From contig CAJTWF010000011.1 of assembly GCA_910579965.1 (NCBI GenBank), positions 1-60,028 on the forward strand: DNA of 60,028 bases, written 5' to 3'. Positions 16,901 through 26,166 of this stretch are shown one piece after another. Source of the stretch: an uncultured Oscillospiraceae bacterium (GTDB taxonomy: Bacteria > Bacillota > Clostridia > Oscillospirales > Oscillospiraceae). The translations under genes and the position numbers were made by a program. The notes under the pieces were generated by a model. That model searched no databases. It was not told the origin of the DNA and was given only the letters and a program-made list of their open reading frames with translations. Within the stretch, counting starts at the first letter, position 1. Each line of letters begins with the position of its first letter.

Positions 16901-17848
16901 ATGGAAGAGAAGAACTACGGACATAAGCCGGTGCTGCTGGAGGAGAGCCTCCGGGCGCTGGATATCAAACCCGGCGGCACCTATGTGGACGGCACCCTGG
17001 GCCGGGCGGGCCACTCCCTGGCGATTCTGCGCCGGCTGGAGGGCGGACGCCTCATCGGCATTGACCGGGACCAATCCGCCATCGACGCGGCCCGGGAGCG
17101 GCTGGCGGACTTCGCGGCCCGGGTGACCCTGGTTCACGGGAATTTCCAGGACCTGGGGGACATCCTCCGGGACCTGGGGGTCCGGCGCGTGGACGGGATG
17201 CTCTTCGATCTGGGGGTGTCCTCCCCCCAGCTGGACGAGCCGGAGCGGGGGTTCAGCTACATGCACGACGCGCCCCTGGACATGCGCATGGACACGTCGG
17301 CCAGCCTGGACGCGGCCCAGGTGGTGAACACCTGGAGCTATGAGGAGCTGCGCCGCATTCTCTACGAGTACGGCGAGGAACGCTTCGCCCCCCAGATCGC
17401 CCGGGCCATCGTCCGGCGGCGGGAGGAGGGGCCCATCGCCGCCACCGGGGAGCTGGTGGAGCTCATCCGCTCCGCCATGCCCGCCGCCGCCCTGCGGGAG
17501 AAGCAGCACCCGGCCAAGCGGACCTTTCAGGCCGTCCGCATCGCCGTCAACGGCGAGCTGGAGGCCCTGCCCCCTATGCTGGAGGCGGCTGCGGAGGCCC
17601 TGTCGCCGGGAGGACGGCTGGCGGTCATCACCTTCCACAGCCTGGAGGACCGGATCGTCAAACAGACCATGCGTACACTGGCCACGGGCTGTACCTGCCC
17701 GCCGGAGTTTCCAGTGTGCGTGTGCGGAAAGAAGCCCAAGCTGCGCCTTTTGAGCCGCAGGCCAACTGCGGCTGGACCGGAGGAGCTTCAGGAAAATCCC
17801 CGCTCCCGCAGCGCCAAGCTGCGATGGGCGGAGCGGACCGGATACTGA
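16901..17848 (+). CDS. rsmH: 16S rRNA (cytosine-1402-N4)-methyltransferase
   Basis: A 315-residue SAM-dependent methyltransferase (MraW) acting on C1402 of 16S rRNA. The N-terminal HKPVLLEESLRAL, SAM motif GTYVDGTLGRAGHS, the catalytic-region DLGVSSPQLD, and EERFAPQIARAIV are diagnostic. A Cys pair (CTCPPEFPVCVCG) near the C-terminus is family-typical. It follows mraZ with a 112-base gap and precedes ftsL, the standard dcw order. Confidence 0.95.
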   Translation: MEEKNYGHKPVLLEESLRALDIKPGGTYVDGTLGRAGHSLAILRRLEGGRLIGIDRDQSAIDAARERLADFAARVTLVHGNFQDLGDILRDLGVRRVDGMLFDLGVSSPQLDEPERGFSYMHDAPLDMRMDTSASLDAAQVVNTWSYEELRRILYEYGEERFAPQIARAIVRRREEGPIAATGELVELIRSAMPAAALREKQHPAKRTFQAVRIAVNGELEALPPMLEAAAEALSPGGRLAVITFHSLEDRIVKQTMRTLATGCTCPPEFPVCVCGKKPKLRLLSRRPTAAGPEELQENPRSRSAKLRWAERTGY

Positions 17849-17893
17849 CCGGGTAGAAGCGTAGGCCCATAGGGCAGGAAGGGGGGACCGTCT

Positions 17894-18481
17894 GTGGCGG
17901 ACCGGAGAAATCGGACAAGGCAGAGCTACCGCACACCCGGCGTGGTGGACGGGAACCTTGCCCGCCGCTTGGACGGTCAGGAGCTGGAACGGCGTCTGGA
18001 GCGCAGCGGCCAGCTGGACTTTGACCAGCAGTACCGCCGCCGGAGGGAGACGGAGGCGGAGCGGATCTCCCGCCGGCGGGCCAAGGCCAAGGCCAGAGTC
18101 CGCCCGGCCCAGAAGGTGAACGGCGCGGCGGTGCTGGGCTTCGTGGGGGTGGCGGCCATGATGGTGGTCCTCCTGCTCTGTTACGTGAGGATCAACGCCA
18201 TCTCCCGCAGCATCGTGCAGATGAAGGAGGAGATCAAGGCCCTGCAGGTAGAGCAGGTCTCCCTGCTGACCCAGTATGAGCAGAAGTTCGATCTGGCCTC
18301 GGTGAAGGCGGCTGCAGAGGCCGCCGGCATGTCCCGGCCCAGCGAGAGCCAGATCTACTATATTGACCTGCCGGGGGCGGATCAGGCGGTGGCCTACGGC
18401 AGCGAGAGCGGCGGCGTACTGGACAAATTCTTCGCCTCCCTGGGCCGGGATGTGTACGCAGTTATGGAATATTTCCGATGA
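17894..18481 (+). CDS. ftsL: FtsL-like cell division protein
   Basis: A 195-residue bitopic membrane protein. A long basic cytoplasmic tail (1-76) precedes one membrane segment (about 77-99) and a coiled coil (about 100-130, SIVQMKEEIKALQVEQVSLL), as in FtsL/DivIC, which bridges FtsQ to the septal synthase FtsW-FtsI. Sequence conservation in this family is low, so the name rests on topology and position between rsmH and the PBP gene. The start is a GTG with an AAGGGGGG site. Confidence 0.8.
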   Translation: MADRRNRTRQSYRTPGVVDGNLARRLDGQELERRLERSGQLDFDQQYRRRRETEAERISRRRAKAKARVRPAQKVNGAAVLGFVGVAAMMVVLLLCYVRINAISRSIVQMKEEIKALQVEQVSLLTQYEQKFDLASVKAAAEAAGMSRPSESQIYYIDLPGADQAVAYGSESGGVLDKFFASLGRDVYAVMEYFR

Positions 18482-18620
18482 TGGAAAGTATACTCATTGT
18501 TGAGGAGCGCCGGAGGGCCCCGGAAACCCGGCGTGAACACATCCGACAGCCCGGGGAGCAGGAGGACGCCTCTTGCTCCCTGGTTATTTCATGGGGGATC
18601 CCCTGGAAAAGGAGGCGCTT

Positions 18621-21038
18621 ATGTTAAAAAATTCCCAGCAGAAGCAGGGTTCCGGCGGAAAAAAGAGAAAAATCATGCAATCCTCCCGCCTGGCCAAGCT
18701 GATGATCCAGCGGCGCACTCTGGCGCTGATGCTGGTGTTCGGCGTGGCGGCCTTTCTGGCCCTCTTCGCCCAGGCCTACGATCTGGCCATCAACCAGCAC
18801 GACGAGATGAAGCAGCGGGCCGCCAACCAGCAGATGCGCAGCACGGTGATCTCCGCCTCCCGGGGCTCCATTCTGGACCGGAACGGCACCATTCTGGCCA
18901 TGTCCGCCTCCGCGGACACCGTGTTCCTGGACCCCCGGGCCATTGAGAGCCGGGCCGCCGAGCTGGAGACAGCCCGGGCCAAGGCCGTGGTGGCAGGGGT
19001 GAAGGAGGGGGAGAAGCTCCCGGTCAGCGGCCAGGAATACAGGGACCTGATTGCCGTGAATCTGGCCCGGATTCTGGAGCTGGACGAGGAGACGGTCCGG
19101 GACAAGATGAGCAAGACCAACACCGCCTACCAGATCCTCAAGCGGCGGGTGGAGAAGACCGTGGGGGATCAGGTGCGGGAGTTCATCACCACCAACGACA
19201 CCGGCTCCAGCATCCAGGGGGTCCACCTGGAGACCGACTCCAAGCGCTACTACCCCTACAGCTCCCTGGCCTCCCATGTCATCGGGTTTCTGGACGCCGA
19301 CAACCACGGGGCCTACGGCCTGGAGGCCCTGTACGATGAGGAGCTGGAGGGCAGCACGGGCCTGACCGTCACGGCCAAGGACGGCAACGGCTCGGAGATC
19401 ATGTTCCAGTATGAGCAGTACTACGACGCCGAGGACGGCCACAGCCTCCAGCTGACCCTGGACAGCACCATCCAGTACTACGTGGAGCGGGGCCTGGAGG
19501 ACATGATCGCCAAATACGGGGCCAAGAACGGGGCCGCGGGGGTGGTTATGGACCCCAAGAGCGGGGCCATCCTGGCCATCGCCGCCAGCCCCACCTACGA
19601 CGTGAACGCCCACCGGGAGATCTATGACAGCAAACTCCAGGAGGAGCTGGCCAAGGTGGACGAGGAGAATCCCCCCGCCCCGGACCAGGAGCACTCCGAC
19701 GCCTACCGGGAGAAGCTGGGGGAGCTGCAATTGAAGCAGTGGCGCAACAAGGCGGTGAACGACACCTACGAGCCCGGCTCCACGGCCAAGATCCTCACCC
19801 TGTCCATGGCCCTGGAGGAGGGGGCGGTGAACCCCAGCAGCACCTTTGACTGCAGCGGCTCCGTGACCATCAGCGACTACACCATCCGCTGTTCCAACCA
19901 CAGCGGCCACGGGCATCAGGTGCTCAAGGAGGCGGTGGGGAACTCCTGCAACCCGGCCTTTATCAGCATCGGCCTGGCCATGGGGACCGACAGGTTCTAC
20001 GACTACATGAAGGACTTCGGCCTGATGGACAAGACAGGCGTGGACCTCCAGGGGGACGTGGGGGGCATCTTCTCCACCCGGGAGGCGTTCACCACCCTGG
20101 ATCTGGCCTGCTACGCCTTTGGCCAGAACTTCAACGTCACCCCTCTCCAGCTCATCACCGCCCAGGCCGCCTGCATCAACGGCGGATACCTCTACCAGCC
20201 CCACGTGGTGGATAAGGAGCTGGACAGCGACGGCAACGTGGTCAAGCAGCACGACGCAACCCCCGTCCGGCAGGTCATCAGCGAGGAGACCTCCGCCACG
20301 GTCCGGGAGATGCTGGAGTACGTGGTCAGCAGCGGCACCGGCCGCAACGGCCAGGTGGCGGGCTACCGGGTGGGCGGCAAGACCGGTACCGCCGACAAGC
20401 GGGGCACCAAAGATCCCGCCACGAATCCTCAGGGCGATATCGTGGTGTCCTTCCTGTCCTTTGCGCCGGCCGACGATCCCCAGGTGATTATGCTCCTCAC
20501 CCTGGACACCCCCCGCCGTGACACGGGCACCTATCCCTCCGGCGGCAACATGGTGGCCCCCACCGCCTCTGCGGTCATGGGGGATATCCTGAGCTACCTG
20601 GGCATTCCGCCCCAGTACACGGAGGATACCCAGACCGCCGCCGAGGGCGCTGTGCCCTACGTGGTGGATATGAGCAAGGAGGAGGCCGCGGCCAAGCTGG
20701 CGGAGTACGGCTTCACGTCCTACCGCACTGTGGGCGACGGCGCCGCGGTCACGGACCAGACCCCCTCCGGCGGGGCCATCGTCCCCACCGGGGCGGAGAT
20801 CATCCTGTACATGGGGGCGGAGAAGTCCGACGCACCGTGCAAGGTGCCCAACGTCATCGGCCTGTCCGCGGCGGACGCCAACCGGAAGCTCACCGACGCG
20901 GGGCTCATCATGAAGGCGGCCGGAGCCAGCGGCAGCGGCGTGAAGGCCATCAGCCAGTCTGTGGGCCAGGGCGCGGAGGTGGCCGCCGGTACGGTGATTA
21001 CCGTGCAGATGGGCCAGACCTCCAACCGCGCGGACTAG
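18621..21038 (+). CDS. Class B penicillin-binding protein with two PASTA domains (FtsI/SpoVD type)
   Basis: An 805-residue peptidoglycan transpeptidase. One N-terminal membrane anchor (about 32-53) is followed by the dimerisation domain (SRGSILDRNGTILA). The penicillin-binding domain has the active-site serine in STAK (Ser387), SCNPA and KTGTA (near 587). Two C-terminal PASTA domains follow (about 680-735 and 742-800, the second starting KVPNVIGLSAADANRKL). Position before murE marks it as the septal (FtsI) or spore-cortex (SpoVD) synthase; these cannot be separated by eye. I chose the ATG at 18621, which has a perfect GGAGG. Confidence 0.93.
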   Translation: MLKNSQQKQGSGGKKRKIMQSSRLAKLMIQRRTLALMLVFGVAAFLALFAQAYDLAINQHDEMKQRAANQQMRSTVISASRGSILDRNGTILAMSASADTVFLDPRAIESRAAELETARAKAVVAGVKEGEKLPVSGQEYRDLIAVNLARILELDEETVRDKMSKTNTAYQILKRRVEKTVGDQVREFITTNDTGSSIQGVHLETDSKRYYPYSSLASHVIGFLDADNHGAYGLEALYDEELEGSTGLTVTAKDGNGSEIMFQYEQYYDAEDGHSLQLTLDSTIQYYVERGLEDMIAKYGAKNGAAGVVMDPKSGAILAIAASPTYDVNAHREIYDSKLQEELAKVDEENPPAPDQEHSDAYREKLGELQLKQWRNKAVNDTYEPGSTAKILTLSMALEEGAVNPSSTFDCSGSVTISDYTIRCSNHSGHGHQVLKEAVGNSCNPAFISIGLAMGTDRFYDYMKDFGLMDKTGVDLQGDVGGIFSTREAFTTLDLACYAFGQNFNVTPLQLITAQAACINGGYLYQPHVVDKELDSDGNVVKQHDATPVRQVISEETSATVREMLEYVVSSGTGRNGQVAGYRVGGKTGTADKRGTKDPATNPQGDIVVSFLSFAPADDPQVIMLLTLDTPRRDTGTYPSGGNMVAPTASAVMGDILSYLGIPPQYTEDTQTAAEGAVPYVVDMSKEEAAAKLAEYGFTSYRTVGDGAAVTDQTPSGGAIVPTGAEIILYMGAEKSDAPCKVPNVIGLSAADANRKLTDAGLIMKAAGASGSGVKAISQSVGQGAEVAAGTVITVQMGQTSNRAD

Positions 21039-21097
21039 AAATCCCATAAAAAAGAAAGCATCCACCGATAGAACATGCCCGAAGGGCGTCTGAAAAG

Positions 21098-21134
21098 TTC
21101 TTTTTGGTCACTTTTTCTTGAAAGAAAAAATGAC
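21098..21134 (+). repeat. Hairpin repeat family, copy 2 (before murE)
   Basis: TTCTTTTTG box (21098-21106), then a stem whose outer arm is GTCA/TGAC and inner arm TTTTTC/GAAAAA around a TTGAAA loop. It ends 28 bases before the murE start. Same layout as the copies before argF and murG, with a different outer stem that still pairs. Confidence 0.65.
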
Positions 21135-21162
21135 AGAATGACGAAAGAGCAGGCTGCATATC

Positions 21163-22614
21163 ATGAAGCTAGGCGAATTGCTGCACAATATTCCCATACT
21201 GGAGACCAATGCGGATCTGGAGCAGGAGATCACCGGGGTCAGCTACGACTCCCGGCACACGAGCCCCGGGGACCTGTTCATCGCCCTGGAGGGCTATGAG
21301 ACCGACGGCCACAGGTTCATCCCCATGGCCCGGGAGAAGGGGGCGGCCTGCGTGCTGTGCCAGAAGGCGCCCCAGGACGGGGGCCCCTATGTGCGCACCG
21401 GCGACAGCCGGGGCGCCCTGGCCCAGGCGGGCCGGAACTGGTTCGGCGATCCGGCCGGGGAGATGACCATGGTGGGCGTCACGGGCACCAACGGCAAGAC
21501 CACCACCACCTATCTCCTCAAGGATGTGCTGGAGAAGGCGGCCGGGGCCAAGGTGGGCCTCATCGGCACCAATCAGAACATGGTGGGGGATGAGGTTCTC
21601 CACACCGAGCGGACCACGCCGGAGTCCTTCGAGCTCCAGGCCCTGTTCCGCCGGATGGCGGACGCGGGGTGTACCCACGTGGTGATGGAGGTCTCCTCCC
21701 ACGCCCTGTGCCTGCAAAGGGTGGCGGGGATCCGGTTCGCGGCGGGCCTGTTCACCAACCTGAGCCAGGACCACCTGGACTTCCACGGCTCCATGGAGGA
21801 CTACTGCGGCGCCAAGGCCCTGCTGTTCCGCCAGTGCGAGAAGGGCGTGTACAACGCCGACGATCCCTGGGCGGACCGGGTGACCCGGGACGCGCCCTGC
21901 CCCCTGTCCTCCTTTGGAGAAAAGGCGGGGGAGCTGCGTGGGGAGAATATCCGGCTGGCCGTGGACGGTGTGGACTTCGACGCCTGCCGGGACGGGGAGA
22001 CCGTGCCGGTGCGGGTGAACATCCCCGGGGGATTCACCGTTTACAACGCCCTGGGGGTCATGGCGGCGGCCCGGGAGCTGGGGGTTTCCCTGGCGGACAG
22101 CGCACGGGTTCTGCGCCAGAGCGCCGGGGTCAAGGGCCGGGTAGAGGTGGTGCCCGTGCCCGGGGAGTACACCGTGCTCATCGACTACGCGGTGACGCCG
22201 GACGCCATTGAGAACGTGCTCGCCACGGTGCGGGACTTCGCCAAGGGCCGGGTGGTGATCCTCTTCGGCTGCGGCGGGGACCGGGACAGGGGCAAGCGCC
22301 CCAAGATGGGGCGGATTGCCGCCCGGATGGCGGACTTTGTCGTCGTCACCTCCGACAACCCCCGCACCGAGGTCCCCGGGGATATCATCGCGGATATTCT
22401 GCCGGGCCTGGAGGGGACGGAGACCCCCTATGTGGTGGTGGAGGACCGGGTGGAGGCCATCCGGTATGCCCTGGACCACGCCCGGAAAGACGATGTGATT
22501 ATTCTGGCCGGAAAGGGCCACGAGACCTATCAGATTGTGGGCCACGAGAAGCGCCACCTGGATGAGCGGGAGGTGGTGGCCGCCTATATCGCTGAACACA
22601 AGGAGAGAGCCTGA
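21163..22614 (+). CDS. murE: UDP-MurNAc-tripeptide ligase, meso-DAP type
   Basis: A 483-residue cytoplasmic ATP-dependent ligase adding the third stem-peptide residue. GVTGTNGKTTTTYLL is the P-loop, with the Mur signature EVSSHAL and the C-terminal domain motif SDNPRTE. DNPR is the specificity motif of enzymes that add meso-diaminopimelate rather than lysine, so the wall is DAP-type. Ribosome site is weak (AGCAGG). It follows the PBP gene with a 124-base gap that contains a hairpin repeat. Confidence 0.95.
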   Translation: MKLGELLHNIPILETNADLEQEITGVSYDSRHTSPGDLFIALEGYETDGHRFIPMAREKGAACVLCQKAPQDGGPYVRTGDSRGALAQAGRNWFGDPAGEMTMVGVTGTNGKTTTTYLLKDVLEKAAGAKVGLIGTNQNMVGDEVLHTERTTPESFELQALFRRMADAGCTHVVMEVSSHALCLQRVAGIRFAAGLFTNLSQDHLDFHGSMEDYCGAKALLFRQCEKGVYNADDPWADRVTRDAPCPLSSFGEKAGELRGENIRLAVDGVDFDACRDGETVPVRVNIPGGFTVYNALGVMAAARELGVSLADSARVLRQSAGVKGRVEVVPVPGEYTVLIDYAVTPDAIENVLATVRDFAKGRVVILFGCGGDRDRGKRPKMGRIAARMADFVVVTSDNPRTEVPGDIIADILPGLEGTETPYVVVEDRVEAIRYALDHARKDDVIILAGKGHETYQIVGHEKRHLDEREVVAAYIAEHKERA

Positions 22615-22639
22615 TGCGTCAGGACAGAGGGAGACTGCC

Positions 22640-23626
22640 ATGGAAATGATTATCGCTTGCGTCCTCAGCTTCGCTGCCACAGCCCTTCTGGGGTGGCAGG
22701 TGATCCTGCCCGCCCTGCGCCGGCTCAAGGCCGGCCAGGAGATCCGGGAGGTGGGGCCCAGGTGGCACTCCACCAAGGCCGGCACCCCCACCATGGGCGG
22801 GCTGATGTTCATCGTGGGCACGGCAATCTCCATCCTGCTCATGGGCTGGCCCCGGATGGCGGCGGGGGATCTCACCCACATCTATGTGTTCCTCTTCGCC
22901 CTGGTGTTCGGGGTGATCGGCTTTCTGGACGACTACGAGAAGGTGAAGCGCCACCAGAACCTGGGCCTCACGGCGATCCAGAAGTTTCTGCTCCAGCTGG
23001 CCGCCGCCATTCTCTTTCTCATGCTCATGCGCTGGGAGGGGCTGCTGTCCCCTCACCTGTACGTGCCCTTCCTGGACGCCAGCATTGCCCTGAGCTGGCC
23101 GCTGTACATGGTGTTCGCAGCCTTTGTCATCGTGGGCACGGTCAACGCGGTGAACATCACCGACGGCCTGGACGGCCTGAGCACCTCCGTGTCCATCCCG
23201 GTGGCCCTGTTCTTTGTCTCGGCGGCCACATGGTGGGGCTATACCCAGCTGGGGATCTTCGCCGCCGCTCTGCTGGGGGGGCTGCTGGCCTTCCTGCTGT
23301 TCAACGCCCACCCGGCCAAGGTGTTCATGGGGGACACGGGGTCCCTGTTCCTGGGGGGCGCGGTGGCCGGCATGGCCTTTGCCTTTGACATGCCGCTGAT
23401 TCTGCTGCTGGTGGGCGTTATATACATTGTGGAGACGCTCTCCGATATTATCCAGGTTGGATATTTCAAGCTCAGCCACGGCAAGAGAATCTTCAAGATG
23501 GCGCCCATCCACCATCACTTTGAGATGTGCGGGTGGAGCGAGATCAAGATCGTCACCGTCTTCACGGCGGTGTCCACCCTGTTCTGCGCCCTGGCGCTGT
23601 TCGGGGTGATGAATCGGATGATGTAG
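22640..23626 (+). CDS. mraY: Phospho-MurNAc-pentapeptide transferase
   Basis: A 328-residue polytopic membrane enzyme making lipid I. Catalytic aspartate motifs are GFLDDYEKV, NAVNITDGLDGL and HPAKVFMGDTGSL, and the C-terminal MAPIHHHFE histidine motif is intact. I chose the ATG at 22640 with GAGGGAG upstream; it begins 25 bases after murE. Normal gene order would place murF before it; murF is absent here. Confidence 0.95.
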   Translation: MEMIIACVLSFAATALLGWQVILPALRRLKAGQEIREVGPRWHSTKAGTPTMGGLMFIVGTAISILLMGWPRMAAGDLTHIYVFLFALVFGVIGFLDDYEKVKRHQNLGLTAIQKFLLQLAAAILFLMLMRWEGLLSPHLYVPFLDASIALSWPLYMVFAAFVIVGTVNAVNITDGLDGLSTSVSIPVALFFVSAATWWGYTQLGIFAAALLGGLLAFLLFNAHPAKVFMGDTGSLFLGGAVAGMAFAFDMPLILLLVGVIYIVETLSDIIQVGYFKLSHGKRIFKMAPIHHHFEMCGWSEIKIVTVFTAVSTLFCALALFGVMNRMM

Positions 23627-23663
23627 GCCGCCGGGCGCGGCCTGCCCGGAAGGAGGAGAGCCC

Positions 23664-24893
23664 ATGACCAGAGAGGAACAGCGCCAGATCAAGAAGGCCC
23701 GGGAGCGGGAGGAGCGCAGAAAGCGTCAGGAGGCCTGGGAGGCCGCCCGGGGACCCATGGATATCCCCTTTCTGCTGCTGGCCCTGATGCTGCTGGTCAT
23801 TGGCCTGATTATGCTCCTCTCCGCCAGCTTCCCCTCCGCCCAGGCCCACAAGAGCTCCAACTATGACCCCCTCTACTACTTCAAGCGGCAGGCGATGTTT
23901 GCCGGCGCAGGGCTGGTGGCCATGTTCTGGGTGTCCAAGATCAACTACGAGCGATTCCGGGGGCTGGCGCGGCTGGCTCTGATCGTGTCCATCGCCCTGC
24001 TGGTTCTGGTGCTGATCCCCGGCCTGGGCATCACCCGCAACGGCGCTACCCGCTGGCTGGGCATCCCGGGCCAGGCGGTGGTCCAGTTCCAGCCGTCGGA
24101 GATCGCAAAGCTGGGCGTGATCGTCTACTTTGCCGAGTCCATCTCCAAGAAGCGGGAGAAGATGCGCTCCTTCCGGGAGGGCTTTCTGCCCCACTTTATC
24201 CTGCTGTGCGTGGTGGCGGGGCTGACGCTGATTGAGCCCCACTTCTCCGGCGCGCTGCTGATTGCCGGCATGGGCGCGGCCATGATGGTGGTGGGGGGCA
24301 TCCACTGGGGCTGGATCGCGGCTGGCGTGGGGGGCCTGTGCGGCGGCGGATATCTGATGCTGTTCACGGACCTCATGGAGAAGATCGGCTACAACGCCTC
24401 CCGCATCGCCGTGTGGAAGGACCCCTTCGGGGGGGATCTGGAGTTCCAGCGCAATCAGGCGTGGCAGGTGATTCAGAGCCTCATCACCGTGGGCTCCGGG
24501 GGCCTTCTGGGGGTGGGTCTGGGCAAGAGCCGGCAGAAGTTCATGTTTCTGCCGGAGGAGCACAACGACTTCATCTTTGCCGTGGTCTTCGAGGAGCTGG
24601 GGCTGGTGGGCGCGGGCCTGATTATGCTGATCTTCGCCCTGCTGGTGCTCCGGGGATTCTGGCTGGCCATCCACGCCCGGGACCGGTTCGGGAGCCTGAT
24701 GGTGGTGGGCGTGACGGTCCAGATCGCCCTCCAGACCTTCCTGAACATCGCCGTTGTCACCAATTTTCTGCCCGCCACGGGCATATCCCTGCCCTTTTTC
24801 AGCTACGGCGGCACGGCGCTGTCCCTCCAGCTGGTGGAGATCGGTATCGTGCTCTCCGTGTCCCGGCAGATCCCCGCGCCCAAGGCGGGATAG
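23664..24893 (+). CDS. ftsW: FtsW/RodA/SpoVE family SEDS glycosyltransferase
   Basis: A 409-residue membrane glycosyltransferase that polymerises lipid II. A charged N-terminal tail (1-30) precedes about ten membrane segments. GITRNGATRWLGI, the QFQPSEIAKL motif, FLPEEHNDFIFAV and the C-terminal FFSYGGTALSL are hallmarks of SEDS proteins. Its position in the dcw cluster supports FtsW, although spore-formers also carry SpoVE of the same family. GGAAGGAGGAGAG provides the ribosome site. Confidence 0.93.
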   Translation: MTREEQRQIKKAREREERRKRQEAWEAARGPMDIPFLLLALMLLVIGLIMLLSASFPSAQAHKSSNYDPLYYFKRQAMFAGAGLVAMFWVSKINYERFRGLARLALIVSIALLVLVLIPGLGITRNGATRWLGIPGQAVVQFQPSEIAKLGVIVYFAESISKKREKMRSFREGFLPHFILLCVVAGLTLIEPHFSGALLIAGMGAAMMVVGGIHWGWIAAGVGGLCGGGYLMLFTDLMEKIGYNASRIAVWKDPFGGDLEFQRNQAWQVIQSLITVGSGGLLGVGLGKSRQKFMFLPEEHNDFIFAVVFEELGLVGAGLIMLIFALLVLRGFWLAIHARDRFGSLMVVGVTVQIALQTFLNIAVVTNFLPATGISLPFFSYGGTALSLQLVEIGIVLSVSRQIPAPKAG

Positions 24894-24908
24894 AGCCCGC
24901 TTATAGAG

Positions 24909-24942
24909 TTCTTTTTGACCCTTTTTCTTTGAAGAAAAGGGG
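24909..24942 (+). repeat. Hairpin repeat family, copy 3 (before murG)
   Basis: TTCTTTTTG box (24909-24917), then a stem CCCTTTTTC/GAAAAGGGG closed by a TTTGA-type loop. It ends 30-36 bases before the murG start, depending on the start codon. Confidence 0.65.
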
Positions 24943-24978
24943 TGATGACCAAAACGACGGGAGGCGGTCTCTCTGAAC

Positions 24979-26103
24979 GTGATCTTTACCTGCGGCGGGA
25001 CGGCGGGACATGTCAATCCCGCCCTGGCCCTGGCGGGACTGCTGCGGGAGCGGCGGCCGGACAGCCGCGTGCTCTTTGTGGGGGCCCACCGGGGGATTGA
25101 AAAAAAGCTCATTGAGGACGCGGGGTGGCCCTTCCGGGCGGTGGAGGTGTCCAATTTCCACCGCTCCCTCCGGCCCCGGGAGATCCGGCACAATCTGGTG
25201 TCCCTGCGCAACTTCCTCTGCTCCCCCGGGGAGGCCCGCCGCCTGCTGGGGGAATTTCCCGCGGATCTGGTGGTGGGCACCGGGGGCTACGCCAGCTACC
25301 CCATGATTCAGGCGGCCTCCAAGCTGGGTATCCCCACGGCCATCCACGAGTCCAACGCCATTCCGGGCCTCACCACCCGGCTGCTGGAACGCCACGCGGA
25401 CCTCATCATGGTGGGCTTTGAGGAGTGCCGGAAGAACTACAAACGCCCGGATAAGGTGCTGGTCACCGGCACGCCGGTCCGGGGGGACTTCTTCCAGCTG
25501 ACGAAAAAGGAGGCCAAGGGGAAGCTGGGCATGGACGACGGCCGGCCCCTCATCGTCTCCTTCTTCGGCAGTCTGGGGGCCTCGGAGATGAACCGGGAGA
25601 TGGCCCAGTTTTTGGCCCTGGAGAGGGAGGAGGGCCTGCCCTTCCACCACGTACACGGGGCCGGAGCCGTGGGCTGCCGGCGCATGGGGGAGTATCTCTC
25701 CGAGGCCGGGGTGAGCCTGGAGGGGACCGGGGCCCTGGAGGTGCGGGAGTACATCCAGGACATGGGCGTTCTCATGCGGGCGGCGGATCTGGTGATCTGC
25801 CGGGCCGGGGCCAGCACCATCAGCGAGCTCACCGCCCTGGGCGTGCCGGCGATCATCATTCCCTCGCCCAACGTCACCAACAACCACCAGGAGTCCAACG
25901 CCCGGGTGCTGGAGCGGGCCGGGGGCGCGGTGGTGGTGCTGGAGAAGGACAGCGGCGGCCGGCTCCTCTACGACGCCGCCTGCCGGATCCTCCGCAGCCC
26001 GGACCGGCGGCGGGAGATGAGCCGGGCCATGTCGGAGCTGGGCTCCATCGACGCTGCGGAGCGGATCTACGCCGCCGTCACAGCCCTGGCGGGGAAAAAG
26101 TAG
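24979..26103 (+). CDS. murG: UDP-GlcNAc:lipid I N-acetylglucosaminyltransferase
   Basis: A 374-residue peripheral membrane glycosyltransferase that makes lipid II. The N-terminal FTCGGTAGHVNPALA is the glycine-rich loop, followed by GTGGYASYP, the HESNAIPGLTTRLL motif and the GAS-TISELTALG donor-binding segment. The first in-frame conventional start is GTG at 24979, but GGAGG is 14 bases away. A CTG two codons upstream (24973) would give LNVIFTCGG, matching the usual MNVIFTCGG, at eight-base spacing, so a non-standard start is possible. Confidence 0.93.
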   Translation: MIFTCGGTAGHVNPALALAGLLRERRPDSRVLFVGAHRGIEKKLIEDAGWPFRAVEVSNFHRSLRPREIRHNLVSLRNFLCSPGEARRLLGEFPADLVVGTGGYASYPMIQAASKLGIPTAIHESNAIPGLTTRLLERHADLIMVGFEECRKNYKRPDKVLVTGTPVRGDFFQLTKKEAKGKLGMDDGRPLIVSFFGSLGASEMNREMAQFLALEREEGLPFHHVHGAGAVGCRRMGEYLSEAGVSLEGTGALEVREYIQDMGVLMRAADLVICRAGASTISELTALGVPAIIIPSPNVTNNHQESNARVLERAGGAVVVLEKDSGGRLLYDAACRILRSPDRRREMSRAMSELGSIDAAERIYAAVTALAGKK

Positions 26104-26166
26104 CAGTTTCCGCCCATCCGCATACCATGGATTAGTCTGGAAAAATCCATGTGCGGAGGGGTAGTT

